NCBI GenBank assembly: GCA_021186555.1
Contig: JAJKFL010000007.1
Coordinates: 33,407,179 to 33,471,178 of the forward strand
Length of the DNA: 64,000 nucleotides
Source of the DNA: Reticulitermes speratus
Taxonomy: Eukaryota; Arthropoda; Insecta; Blattodea; Rhinotermitidae
Reading direction: 5' to 3'
Shown here: piece by piece, positions 22,199 through 32,544 of the stretch
Position numbering within the stretch: the stretch's first letter is position 1
Layout: each line of letters begins with the position of its first letter
Program-made: the position numbers and the translations under genes
Notes under the pieces: generated by a model
The model's input: only the letters and a program-made list of their open reading frames with translations
What the model was told of the DNA's origin: nothing
The model's database searches: none

Positions 22199-23012
22199 GG
22201 GCACGCGGTGGCGCAGTTTGTTGAGGCACTGTGCTACAAACCGGAACGTCGCGGGTTCGATTTGCCGATCCCAGTGGCCGCGCGGTCTAAGGCGTGGGTC
22301 TACGGCCGCTCGCTTGCTGGGATTGTGGGTTCGAATCCCACCGGGGGCATGGATGTTTGTGTTGTCTTTGATGTAAGGACGGTAGCATGGAACGTAAAGT
22401 GACATGAAGGACGGAAGGATTTAAACAGTACAAAAATGGATCAAAGGGGAAAAACCCCGGACAAGCAAACAAAAAAAAAAAAATCCCACCGGGGGCATGG
22501 ATGTTTGTGTTGTGTTGTAAAAAGACGGTTGTGGACCGTAAGTGACATGAAAAGGACGAAAAAGGACTAATACAGAACAAAAATGGATCAAAGGGGAAAA
22601 CCCAGGAATTAGTAAAAAAAAAAAAAAAAAAATCCCACGGGGGGCATGGATGTTTGTGTTGTGTTAGATGTATGGACGATAGCATGAAACATAAGGTGAC
22701 ATGCAGGACAAAAAGGACTTCGACAGTACAAATGGATCAAAAGGGAAAACCCAGGAATTAATACAAAAAAAAAATTCCCGATGGTGTCACTGGAATTTTT
22801 TATTGACATAATCGTTTCGGTCTCACTATGGCCCTGGGGTCGACTCAGCCTCTAACAGAAATGAGTTCCTGGGGGGGGGGGGGGTAAAGGCGGCCGGTGC
22901 GTAGGGCTGACAACCTTATCACCTTCATGTGCCGATTGTCTAAAAAATCTGGGAGCCTCAACCTCCTGGAACCCTAAGGGCCTGTCCAGGCCTGTAATGG
23001 GATTGCTTGCTT
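22199..23012 (+). mobile_element. SINE-B split by a SINE-C multimer
   Basis: The SINE-B head is at 22199-22263, broken at GGGTTCGATT inside its B box. The body resumes at 22772 with ATTCCCGATGGTGTCACTGG and runs to GTAATGGGATTGCTT at about 23008. A poly-G run lies at 22871-22883 where other copies have about five G. Confidence 0.9.
22264..22772 (+). mobile_element. SINE-C with one head and three C1-type bodies
   Basis: Head and first body are at 22264-22484, then A-tract. A second headless body (22485-22631) starts ATCCCACCGGGGGCATGG, then A-tract. A third (22632-22772) starts ATCCCACGGGGGGCATGG, then A-tract. The bodies differ enough (AAAAGACGGTTGTGGACCG versus GATGTATGGACGATAGCATG) to be separate insertions rather than slippage copies. 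Open frames here are by-products. Confidence 0.85.
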
Positions 23013-23021
23013 TACAATAGG

Positions 23022-23500
23022 GTATATACCTTTTGTTTCGTATGAGTGAGAAACTCGGTCTCTCAGCTTATATTGATTGACAGTAATTGAAAACACGGAG
23101 GTGTGGAGAGTATAAGGACTTAAGGGGGGAGAGAGAGAGAGAGAGAGAGAGAGAGGAAGTGACAGGACAGTAGAGGAAACTGTACAATAGGGAGCATCGT
23201 AGTTCGTATTCTTCCCTGTACTGGGGTGATGAAATCAAGGAACATAAGATTGGTTTGGATATGCAGCACGCGTTGGAAAATTTGATATGCAGACAGCATT
23301 TGAATGTCAGTGACTGAAGGGAAAATACTAGTTGGGGCATGTTGACGTAGAAGAGACGATAGTGTGAAGGAATAAGGGGAGAGAGAGAAATGAGAGAAGT
23401 TGTGTGGCTGGTGTGAAGGGATTGAACGCATGGACTGGGGGGAATCCACGACAAGCTGTCAAGGGTAGCTAGTCTGGGAAGTGAGATCATGCTCGGGGAC
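23022..23500 (+). mobile_element. LINE-1 copy, strongly decayed
   Basis: TTTTGTTTCGTATGAGTGAGAAACTCGG aligns with the LINE-1 codons for the YGCETWS block. GATGAAATCAAGGAACATAAG aligns with the [11 protein letters not shown] region. A GA repeat (23127-23156) interrupts it. The 154-codon minus-strand frame at 23068-23532 is antisense to this remnant and is not a gene. Confidence 0.5.
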
Positions 23501-23806
23501 CTTCGAAGGTACAATGCTGGTTTGTTAACCAATTACATCGATCCGGTCGGTAATACCGTGTTGCGTGGCCCGTGGGTTGTGTCTTAGCTTCTTTCCGCTA
23601 CAGGTGCGCAGGGAACTGTAGTGTTTGCACTGTGACGTCATCCGATGATTTATGTAATGTCATTTAATGACAAACAGAAGGTCTGATCCATCGATCAACC
23701 GAAGTGTGGACTTACGACTTTGGCCCCCTCGATGTTACGCTGCATTTCACTTTATAATAAGTCAACTTCCTCCTGCGTTTTGTGTCTCAATTTCTTTGAT
23801 TTGATT
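23501..23806. other. Unassigned spacer
   Basis: No gene or family recognised. Confidence 0.4.
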
Positions 23807-23808
23807 TA

Positions 23809-24135
23809 CAGTAGACCCTCGATTTAACGGACTTCGGATTTAACGTACAAAAAATTTTCAGTTTTTGACGCGTTTAATTAAAATGAAGTTTGGTTCCTGT
23901 CGTAAATTTATTTTTGTATTTTTAACAGATGTTTTAGTGACGTGTATAAATTACTGAATGTACATTATAACAATATTTTGTTGATACTTATACATTATAA
24001 TAACATTTTAATACATCCTGTATATCGTAACTTCGTTATTAATATATGTTTTTAAAATACATTCGATTTAACGGACTTTCGGCAATAGCGGACACCCCTT
24101 TCCCCCAATTAGTCCGTTAAATCGAGGGTCTACTG
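23809..24135. mobile_element. Pogo/Tigger-like MITE, 327 bp
   Basis: CAGTAGACCCTCGATTTAAC at the left is mirrored by GTTAAATCGAGGGTCTACTG at the right. Both ends are flanked by TA. GATTTAACGTA repeats subterminally, and ATTCGATTTAACGGAC lies inside the right end. The AT-rich interior has no transposase. TA duplication and these ends are typical of the pogo group (family knowledge). Confidence 0.85.
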
Positions 24136-24295
24136 TATTTCATGTGCTGCGGAAGCCGGGAATTTTTAATTTCCGTTCTGTAAGTGTACTGACTTCAGTA
24201 ATCTTACTGTCCAGGTTTCAGAACCCTTGACCACGTCGTCTGTTGTATGCTATCAGATTCTCAGAGAGAGCTGTGCACCATTTTCGCTCTAAATA

Positions 24296-24800
24296 CAGTA
24301 GAACCCGCTTATAACGACATCGGTTAATGCGACATCCCGTATATAGTGTCAGACATTCTGTGGTACCAATTAATTTTTTTTATATTGTTTATACCGTGCA
24401 TTGTGGCTAATCAAACCACACTGTACTCAAACCAACAAATTAACTTTCATTATTTTTAGATTTCTATATTACAATATCTGTAGACTAATCCAACATGTTT
24501 CCCCCTACCTTGGATCATTATCAGGGATATCAGGGATGTACATATATTGCTGGTTCTGTTTGTGCAATTCTTACTTTTACACGAATCCCTGATTATGATC
24601 CATGGGGGGATCGAAACATGTTGCATTAGTCTACAGATATTGTAATATAGAACATTCAAAAAATAATACGAGTGCATTTTGTTGCTTTGAGTATTGTGTG
24701 ATTTGATTGCTTACCTTTGACCATAAAATTACACTCCTCGCCTATAACAACACTCGTTTATAACGACACAAAATATTCAATCCCTTTCATGACTTTTTTT
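24296..24800 (+). mobile_element. Pogo-like end fragment split by a hammerhead element
   Basis: CAGTAGAACCCGCTTATAAC (24296) is a pogo-type end, with CTCGTTTATAACGACAC repeated at about 24756. The palindromic element at 24396-24712 sits between. No mirrored right terminus was found. Confidence 0.5.
24396..24712. mobile_element. Palindromic element with decayed hammerhead-like arms
   Basis: CAATATCTGTAGACTAATCCA (24472) is mirrored by TTAGTCTACAGATATTG (24627). The left motif reads CTGATAA...GAAACATGTT on the minus strand (24484-24528). The right reads CTGATTATGATCC...GATCGAAACATG on the plus strand (24585-24630). G8 or A9 of the hammerhead core is lost in both, so they are probably inactive. 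Related to 42590-42990. Confidence 0.6.
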
Positions 24801-24903
24801 TTGTGGTGAAGGTCCCCGCAGCAGATGCTACGGACGCACCGCAGCCTTAAGGCTTATTGTGCAACCCTGTGATGAAGATGATCAGTTTTTTTCGTTTTTC
24901 CAA

Positions 24904-25045
24904 GTAATGGAGCACCGGTGGAATGAAATTGACAAGGGAAAACCGAAGTACTTGGGGAAAAACCTGTCCCAGTACCACTTTATCCACCACAAATCCCACA
25001 TGGACTGACCCGGGATCGAACCCGGGCCTCCGCGGTGAGTTTCAT
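24904..25045 (-). mobile_element. SINE-D, single unexpanded copy
   Basis: One body unit (TGGAGCACCGGTGGAATGAAATTGACAAGG, CCGAAGTACTTGGGG) leads through TATCCACCACAAATCCCACA to the tRNA-like head GGGATCGAACCCGGGCCTCC. It is the single-copy counterpart of the two 91-bp arrays. Confidence 0.8.
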
Positions 25046-25667
25046 GACGTTAGTTCGACTGTATTTTTTTCTGCCTATGATTTGTACTTCGTAAGTTCTA
25101 TGTAATTGCCTACATGTATTCTGTATGAAGTATGGGGCTACCATTAGGCTATTTGTCAACAAGTACTAGATTTATTTGAATTGAATACGAGAATGGAACA
25201 TGCAACACATGAAGTGATTGATAAGTTTTGAGGATGAAACACGAAACAGGGGACTCCTCGAAACAAATAAGTGTCCCCCTGTTTTTGGACTAGAAATTTC
25301 ATTACAGTGTTTACAAAAACCTACTGCTAGGTCATATATTGAGCTATTTGAATCCAGTACATACAGTTGTGTCTTATTTTTAAGCTTACTATTACTACAG
25401 GGTGTTCAAATTATGACGCTGAGAACGTGCGTTTAAAAGCTGGCAGACCTAAACTTATTCAGCGGGTAAGCCGGGCTTACGCAGCGTCATATAATGACAA
25501 CCCTGTAGTATCCTTTCATATGCGCAAATGTCTTCTAAGGGTTCTGTTTTATTTCAGGTTGTCCAAACAAATTTTTATATGAATCCATTATGTCGTGATA
25601 ATTCTCAGTAAGTTAAAGTTTTACTAGTGACGTTTCATAAAAAGTTGGCAGACCTGCTTGTTATCAA
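25046..25667. other. Unassigned spacer
   Basis: No gene or repeat recognised in about 620 bp. Confidence 0.4.
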
Positions 25668-25975
25668 ATAGGTAAAGCAACCCCATTACAGGCCTAGACA
25701 GGCCCTGAGGGGCCCAGGAGGTTGAGGCTCCCAGATTTGTAGACAATCGGCACATGAAGGTGGTAAGGTTGTCAGCCCTAGACACCGGCCGCCTTTACAC
25801 ACCAGGAAATATTCCTGGTACTCATTTCTGTTAGAGGCTGAGTCGATCCCAGGGCCATAGTGCGGCCGAAAGGATTATGTCAAGGAATTAATTCAAATGA
25901 CACCATCGGGAATCGAACCCGCGACGTTCCGGTTTGTAGCGTAGTGCCTCAACCAACTACGCCACCGCGCAACCC
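25668..25975 (-). mobile_element. SINE-B copy
   Basis: Reverse-oriented: CCCATTACAGGCCTAGACAGG at the 3' end, then GAGGTTGAGGCTCCCAG, GACACCGGCCGCCTTTACAC, GTGCGGCCGAAAGGATTATG and the head CAACCAACTACGCCACCGCG. Confidence 0.9.
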
Positions 25976-26837
25976 CCGCTTGTTATCAAATGGTATACCA
26001 AATTATTTAGCCGGAGCTGCATGCTGTGTAAGAGTTTTGCGTAGTCGCTATGTCGGTTTTAAAGTAAGAATGGGGTATTCATGTTAGTGGAAGTAATTAG
26101 TTGGGTGGCTCAATTTGAGTCAGCGTCTTGGCGCTTTATTATCTGAGTATGCCGGTCGTCTGTGTGTCGTCCTTTACAAGTCCGCACTGACAGACCAACG
26201 TTCAGAATTTGACGTCAACACTTTGCGGAACTGCGGGGCCTTGAGTGAAGTAGCTCCAAGATTTTAACAAATGTGCTGTCTGTTCATGGCAGACTGTCTT
26301 TGCGTCCAATCCCGATAGAGATGTATGCATTGACGTCGCCACAAATCATATCTAAAAGAACATCAATTTCTTATGTTTTGCATTCAGCGTTCAGGACTGC
26401 TCAAGTTTGTATAATGATCAGGCTTTATACCTATTTTTTTTTTTTTCGCGAGCCAACAGATTGTCATATTTTTAGTGATTTTCCTTAGTCCCTCTTTCTT
26501 TTTCTTTATCGTGTCCGGACCATAAATTAAAGATTTTTTTGCCCAGTATTGGGCTACGTCAAATTCTTTTTACTGTCCGGTGTTGGAAGGATTAGCCGTC
26601 TATTAATACACGTTTCCAGGGGACGCCGTCAATGGTACTTCCATTGCACACGTGGAGGCTCCTTCCTTGTCCCCAGGCTCCTTCCTTGTCCCCCTAGTCC
26701 CTCTAGACGAATTACACGGCCTTGAAATAGGCCACGACTGTTTTCAAATCCTTACTCCTCATCCTTTAACGTGCTCTCAAAATCATTGGCCTTTATTATT
26801 TAATTGAAATTATTCTATCACAGCCATTTGATCGTGG
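25976..26837. other. Unassigned spacer
   Basis: No gene or repeat family recognised. A short direct repeat of GGCTCCTTCCTTGTCCCC occurs at about 26656-26692. Confidence 0.4.
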
Positions 26838-27338
26838 GCCGCGATAGCTCAGTCGGTATAGCGACTCGCTGCAGGCTGGACGGTCCGGGGATCGAATGGG
26901 CCGATCGCAGTGGCCGTGCGGTCTAAGGCGTGGGTCTACGGCCGCTCGCTTGCTGGGATTGTGGGTTCGAATCCCACCGGGGCATGGATGTTTGTGTTTG
27001 TTGTAAGGACGGTAGCATGCAACGTAAAGTGACATGAAGGACGAAAGGATTTAAACAGTACAAAAATGGATCAAAGGGGAAAAACCCCGGACAGGCAAAA
27101 AAAAAACAATCCCGGTGGGGGCGATATTTTCAGCACCCGTCCAGACCGGCCCTGTGGCCCACCCGTACAATGGGTACCGGGTCTCTTTCCCGGGGGTAAA
27201 GCGGCCGGGGCTAGGCGTTGACCACCCACCCCCATCTAGCGCCGAGGTTAAAGAAAGAGTAGAGCTATACCTCTACTCCCCCTCTGGGCCTTTATGACCT
27301 GTTGTACGGTGAACTTTACCTTTACCTTTACCTACCGT
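26838..27338 (+). mobile_element. SINE-A split by SINE-C at its B box
   Basis: The SINE-A head (26838-26897) stops at GGGGATCGAAT. SINE-C1 occupies about 26898-27107 and ends in a short A-tract. SINE-A then resumes AATCCCGGTGGGGGCGA and runs to TTTACCTTTACCTTTACC at about 27335. The break is in the bases that form a B box (GATCGAATCCC). Confidence 0.9.
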
Positions 27339-27415
27339 CCGCAGCACTCTTGTGGAGAATACGTGAACAACCAAGCTACCAAACCACTGAACGAAACTCG
27401 TACATGATACATATA

Positions 27416-27989
27416 CAGGGCATACACAAAAGAATGGTGCGGTTTCAAAAGTGAATAAAGAATTTATTTCTCACCTTACACGGGCACAACATACACCGTC
27501 AGCGGCGGCAACTGTCCAAGTTTCTCATTTGGTAATTACAATCCTTCAATGTGTGCACCCTGGATCACACGACACACATCCACACGGTAATCTAAACTCA
27601 TCCAGACCCGGTGTAGCATGTCCACTGTAATGGCCTGCAGTGCATGCGTTATCCGATGACGAATTTCATGGATGGACGTGGGCAATGGTGGTACATAAAC
27701 GCTGTCTTTAACGAAACCCCAAAGAAAGAAATCGCACGGTGTAAGATCTGGCGAACGGGGTGGCCAAGGGAGAACCTCAAAACGGAGCACACAGAAAGCC
27801 TTCTCCTGCTGCAACGCCATCTTTGAAACTGGCCCCGCGGCCACGCAGTAAGCATGAGAAGCGAACTGTTGGTAGCCGTGAGAAACTTGGACAGTTGCCG
27901 CCGCTGCGGTGTATGTTGTGCCCGTGTAATGTGAGACATAAATTTTTTATTCACTTTTGAAACCGCACCTTTCTTTTGTGTATGCCCTG
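27416..27989 (-). mobile_element. Tc1/mariner-like element, internally deleted, 574 bp
   Basis: The ends CAGGGCATACACAAAAGAAT and GGTGCGGTTT are inverted at the right (ends ATGCCCTG at 27989), with TA next to both. The inverted repeats extend about 105 bp (to 27521 and from 27880, GTCCAAGTTTCTCA). The same ends make up the three short hairpin MITEs in the window. Confidence 0.88.
27536..27844 (-). pseudogene. Deleted Tc1/mariner transposase
   Basis: This 102-codon frame joins a transposase N-terminus (MALQQEKAFCVLRFEV) directly to the C-terminal part (WPPRSPDLTPCDFFLWGFVK, then HEIRHRITHALQAITVDMLH and GAHIEGL). The middle of the protein, including the helix-turn-helix region and the first catalytic aspartates, is gone. 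A full transposase of this kind is roughly 330-350 residues (family knowledge). The join is in frame and there is no stop before IEGL. The likely true start is the methionine of MALQQEK, not the upstream MAAGPVSK. It cannot be an active transposase. Confidence 0.8.
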
Positions 27990-28744
27990 TACGTACGACA
28001 GATGGCACTGATTCTTATTGTGAAGCAGTGAAGAGGTACCGGTGATTTGGTTGGTAATGTAGCGAAATACTTTAAAAGTGTTTGTTAAGAAATTTTTAGA
28101 TTTATGTCGTGAATTTTCTGTCAAATTTTGATTTGTGCCATCACTGCAAGAGTAAAATATGTATGACTTAATCAGTTGAAACGTTATCCGTGAAATCCTA
28201 GTGAGTGATTGAATAATTGCGTATAATTAAGTCTAGGCTAGTAACACGCCGTGGATTACCGCGTGATATTGTGTGACTCTGTCATGTGATAGGGCCAGTT
28301 GCAGTTGTTTGTATTGTCACTGAAATGGAGGCAATGCTTGGTTACCATATGCCACATTTGTGTTTATACCGTTACGTTTCTGTACACAATTGACGCAGTT
28401 TTTAGTCGCTAAAAAACGCACGCCTTTTGTTTCATCATTCGACGTGGTCATATGCGCAGGACACGGCCACAAATGAGACCGGTTTGAATGATATAAACTG
28501 GGTTTAATGTTTTGACCTCCAGTTTCGGCAACAAATATGTCGTTCACAGAAGTTTTTGATCAGGTTTGGTAGGTTTTTTCGCTGAATAAGAAAGGCCTTG
28601 TTAATTTACACAGCACCTGCTTGAAAGTCGGGGCTCCACGTTACAAATGAGAGCCGGCCAGCTTGCCACCGACGTGTCTGGTCCTGTGCATTGTGTGACT
28701 CGCCGTCGAAGGTCAGTAGCTCCAATATCAACACCGATCATTTT
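27990..28744. other. Unassigned spacer
   Basis: No gene or family recognised in about 750 bp. Confidence 0.4.
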
Positions 28745-29410
28745 TAAATTCAATGTTTTTATCCCGTGAGTATTCAATAGAATTTTCTGTTCTCCAAAAC
28801 GTCCAACAGGCTGCGGGGCCCACCAAATCTTTTATTCAAAGTGTACCGGGATTCTTTCCCGGGTAAAGTAGCTGGGGAATGATGGTGATCATTCTCCTCC
28901 ACATAGTGCGAGGTTAAGAGTAAGTGGAGCTATACCTCTTCTTCGCCGATCCCAGTGGCCGCGCGGTCTAAGGCGTGAATCTTCGGCCGCTCGCTTACTA
29001 GGATCGTAGGTTCGAATCCCACCGGTGGCATGGATGTTTGTGTTGTGTTTGTCGTAAGGACGGTAGTATGGAACGTAAAGTGACATGAGGACGAAAGGAT
29101 TTAAACAGTACAAAAATGGATCAAAGGGGAAAAACCCCGGACAACAAAAAAAAAATCCCGCCTACAGCATGGATGTCTGTCTCTTGTGAGTGTTGTGTGT
29201 TGTTAGGTAGAGGTCTCTGCGACGGGCTGATCACTCTTCCAGAGGAGTCCTACCGACTGTGTGTGTGTCTGAGTGTGATCGTGAAGCCTCAAAAATTAGG
29301 AGACCTAGGCCCCCAAGGGGCTGTCGTCGAGCCATTAAAAAAACTATTTTTCCCCCATATGCCTTTATGACGTGCATAGTGACAAAGTCGCCTTTTTTAC
29401 CTTTACTGTA
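28745..29410 (+). mobile_element. SINE-A split by a composite SINE-C
   Basis: SINE-A body (TTTTCTGTTCTCCAAAACGTCC to GGAGCTATACCTCTT) ends at 28944. It resumes after 29343 as CCCCCATATGCCTTTATGAC and ends CCTTTTTTACCTTTAC. The tRNA-like head of SINE-A is missing. Confidence 0.8.
28945..29343 (+). mobile_element. SINE-C composite: head, body C1, A-tract, body C2
   Basis: Head GCCGATCCCAGTGGCCGCG, B box GGTTCGAATCCC, C1 body ending AAAAATGGATCAAAGGGGAA, an A-tract at about 29144-29152. Then ATCCCGCCTACAGCATGG starts a headless C2 body ending GAGCCATTAAAAAAA. It has the same order as 20382-20784. Confidence 0.85.
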
Positions 29411-30837
29411 AATGGTATTGGAGTCAGAAAATTGAGGGATACCAGTGAATACGTTTGTTTAGATAAGGCTGTAATTTTGTTGGCGCCGTATAAGATGGGT
29501 GGTGCGCGTTATCACCATTTGTTTTGCAGCTATCTCCTATCCTAATAAGAGATAAGATATGTGGCTTTTTAGTACCGACCTTTTGCTACGAATCTCGGTG
29601 AGTTCCAGATGTAAATACCACACGGAAATCCCTGCTAGTCCCTGACTGAACCCGTCTTTTTCCCTCAGGAACCAAGGTACCAATAACCCAAAATAAAAAA
29701 GCTGTACAAGGGCGGAGGAAGAACAAGTCGATGTTTCTTGGTCCGTTCATCCTCCATTTCTGTGTACGAATCGCGTCTCTGGGCTATGACCACGAACACC
29801 ATATAATTATTACAGTGATAGTGCTTACGCTAACGGATTTACCGTCGTAGCTGACGGTCTTGCCGTGGTCATGCCGACTTGCTGCAAGTGGCAATGTATC
29901 GTTTTGAGGCAGAAAAACTTTCGCTTGGGCTGATGTATGGAGGTTGAGTGGCTCCGTCGCATAGGCTGCGGGCCGTGCCTTGTGTTGTAATTATACTCTG
30001 GCATTCACCTTAAAACTGAAGAAGGTCAGTGATATACTCACTCAGGGGAACTAAAACTTGGTGGACACCGTTCTGTCGATTTGGCCGCCATTTTGTGGGC
30101 ACTCTACTGGCCTGATGATTTCGAGTAACTTTTGGCTAAGGCTTCTGGGGACTTCGGTCGGTACACTTGCCTTCCGTCCTGTCGGTATAGGGGGTTTTCC
30201 GCATCAGCCGGGTTTGAGCTGAAACCTTCGGTTTGTGGTCTGAGGTGATCGGAGAAATGATAAGCTTCCGGATTCTCGCGCCTTTGCTTGTTACCAGCTT
30301 ACCAAGATGCGGTAACGTCAGTGCAGAGACACTTGGATTGTATCATCGGTAGCTTGATGACGTGGGTTTGGCCAGCGGACAGCCAGATATGGCAATCATA
30401 CTGCATCACAGGACGACTGAGCTGCTCTTATATGGAATGGGCATTTTTGAGGTACAGGTGACTTCTGTAGTTCAGATGAAGGGTATCCACCTGCGTCAGA
30501 CTTCGAATGGTTCTTAGGAAAAGCTGCGTTTTATTTCAGATAAGAAGACAAGGAAATTTTAGAAATATAGGCTACTAAGAAGACAGGAAGCGTGCATATA
30601 GAGTGACAATTACGGTGTATTCGCTTGCTTTCGTTTAATCATCGGCCGTCAGACATAAGTTAAATTATACTATATTGGGTAGAAAATGTGTGCTTTATTC
30701 TTGTCTAAAATGTTGTCAAAAATGTGCTTCGCCGCGATGAACATTTAGAGAACTGGGCCTGTGCGCGGGTCGTGCCTCAGATTAGCGTAAATGTCTTCAT
30801 GTCGTGTTCATTATTTTGGTATGAGTTGTGCAGACAT
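29411..30837. other. Unassigned 1.4-kb stretch
   Basis: No gene, RNA or repeat family recognised. This is one of the longest apparently single-copy segments of the window and a reasonable place to search for host regulatory sequence. Confidence 0.45.
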
Positions 30838-31205
30838 TAAAACACGTCGGCACGTGCTACAAAACACGTCGCACGTGTTACCAACAGTCGGCACGTGTTA
30901 CAAACACGTCGGCACGTGTTACCAAACACGTCGGCACGTGTTACAAAACACGTCGGCACGTGTTACAAAACACGTCGGCACGTGCTTACAAAACACGTCG
31001 GCACGTGTTACCAAACACGTCGACATGTTCAAAACACGTCGGCACGTGTTACCAAACACGTCGGCACGTGTTACCAAACACGTCGGCACGTGTTACCAAA
31101 CACGGACGTGTTACAACACTCGGCACGTGTTACAAAACACGTCGGCACGTGTTACAAAACACGTCGGCACGTGTTACAAAACACGTCGGCACGTGTTACA
31201 AAACC
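30838..31205. repeat. 22-bp minisatellite with CACGTG, about 16 copies
   Basis: ACACGTCGGCACGTGTTACA repeats with a 22-bp step and few indels. Each full unit contains CACGTG, the E-box core, within the near-palindrome ACACGTCGGCACGTGT. The three overlapping frames of 109-159 codons are the repeat read in each phase. Confidence 0.95.
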
Positions 31206-31340
31206 GCCACCGTGTTATAGTTAATGGAGTTGCGGACAGTCGAGCGGACAGACGGACAGGGCAAAGCTAAAAGGCGAATCTTGAAAAGTTTCGATTTAGA
31301 ACACGCGAAAAATGCTTGGATTAATGGATAAAAAGGAATC

Positions 31341-31850
31341 GAAGGTAGAAACAATGAAGAAATTAGAGAAAAGAAGAAATAAATAGGAGAGAACGGAAGA
31401 TTGGAGGAAATATGAGAATGATAGAGAAGAAATAAAGATAAAAATGGTAGGAAGATATAGTAACGTAAGGAAAAAGGATATAAACGAAGAATACCAGAGA
31501 GAACCGAATAGAAAGAGGAAGGGAGAAACAGATAACTAAAAGAAGTGGGAAAAGAACAGAAAGAAAACGAGGAAGGGATACAGGAATAAAGAGAGAAGGT
31601 AGAAACAATGAAGAAATTAGAAAAAAGAGAGAAATAAATAAAGAGAGAACGGAAGATTGGAGGAAATGTGAGAATGATAGAGAAGAAATAAAGATAAAAA
31701 ATGGTAGGAAGATAAAGTAACGGAAGGAAAAAGGATATAAACGAAGAATACCAGAGAGAACCGAATAGAAAGAGGAAGGGAGAAACAGATAACTAAAAGA
31801 AGTGGGGAAAAAAAACAAAAGGAAAAGAGTAAGGGATACAGGAATAAAGA
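31341..31850. repeat. Purine-rich 254-bp tandem duplication
   Basis: GAAGGTAGAAACAATGAAG starts at 31341 and again at 31595. The two copies run in parallel to GGGATACAGGAATAAAGAG with few differences. Almost all bases are purines. The antisense frames of 154 and 182 codons (Leu/Phe/Ser-rich) come from this composition. Confidence 0.9.
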
Positions 31851-32089
31851 GAGAACAGACACAACTCGTATGTGTGAAAGACCGCAGCACGACGAGCAGC
31901 AGCAGAAACACGTCTGCTTGTCCTTCATTTCAGACACGTGACCATTCTGTGTTGCATTGTGGGTCAGTGTTACAGCACTTAGACCGAGGTCCATGAGGAG
32001 CCCGCAGTCCGTCATTGGTGAAGATTTGTTTCTAGCATCGCGAATTGTATCCTCTGACCTCACCCGTCTGAATACTTCCACAATATACC

Positions 32090-32352
32090 GATTATGTAGA
32101 TATATTTATGTAGATATATTTATGTAATTTTGTAGATATATTTATGTAGATAATGTAATATATTTATGTAGATATATTTATGTAGTATATTATGTATAAT
32201 TGTAGATATATTTATGTAGATATATTTATGTAGATATATTTATGTAGATATATTTAGTAGTATATTTAGATATATTTATGTAGATATATTTATGTAGATA
32301 TATTTATGTAGATATATTTATTGATTATGATATATTATTTATGTAGATATAT
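32090..32352. repeat. 14-bp AT minisatellite
   Basis: TAGATATATTTATG repeats about 18 times with small deletions. Confidence 0.9.
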
Positions 32353-32544
32353 ATTTATAAAATATCCCCTCTCCTTTGGTTTCATTTTTATATTTTATGT
32401 AGTGTGTCCTTATCTCGAAACGGATCCGGAAATTGAGGGTGTTGAGGGGTGGGTGCGAGAGGGGGAACGTGTCCGCTATGTCGAAGTGGGAAGAATGTCG
32501 TTCATATGCTTCTTAATAGCCAAGGAACAATAAGGTCTCATTTC

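Noticed and set aside
22240-22350. Possible true tRNA genes with perfect B boxes
   Set aside because: All B-box hits lie in multi-copy SINE heads with SINE bodies attached; no isolated tRNA cloverleaf with proper acceptor pairing was found.
23068-23532. 154-codon Ser/Leu-rich minus-strand frame
   Set aside because: It is antisense to a decayed LINE-1 copy and includes the GA repeat as a Ser/Leu run.
31363-32081. Leu/Phe/Ser-rich antisense frames resembling membrane proteins
   Set aside because: They are produced by the purine-rich 254-bp duplication read on the opposite strand.
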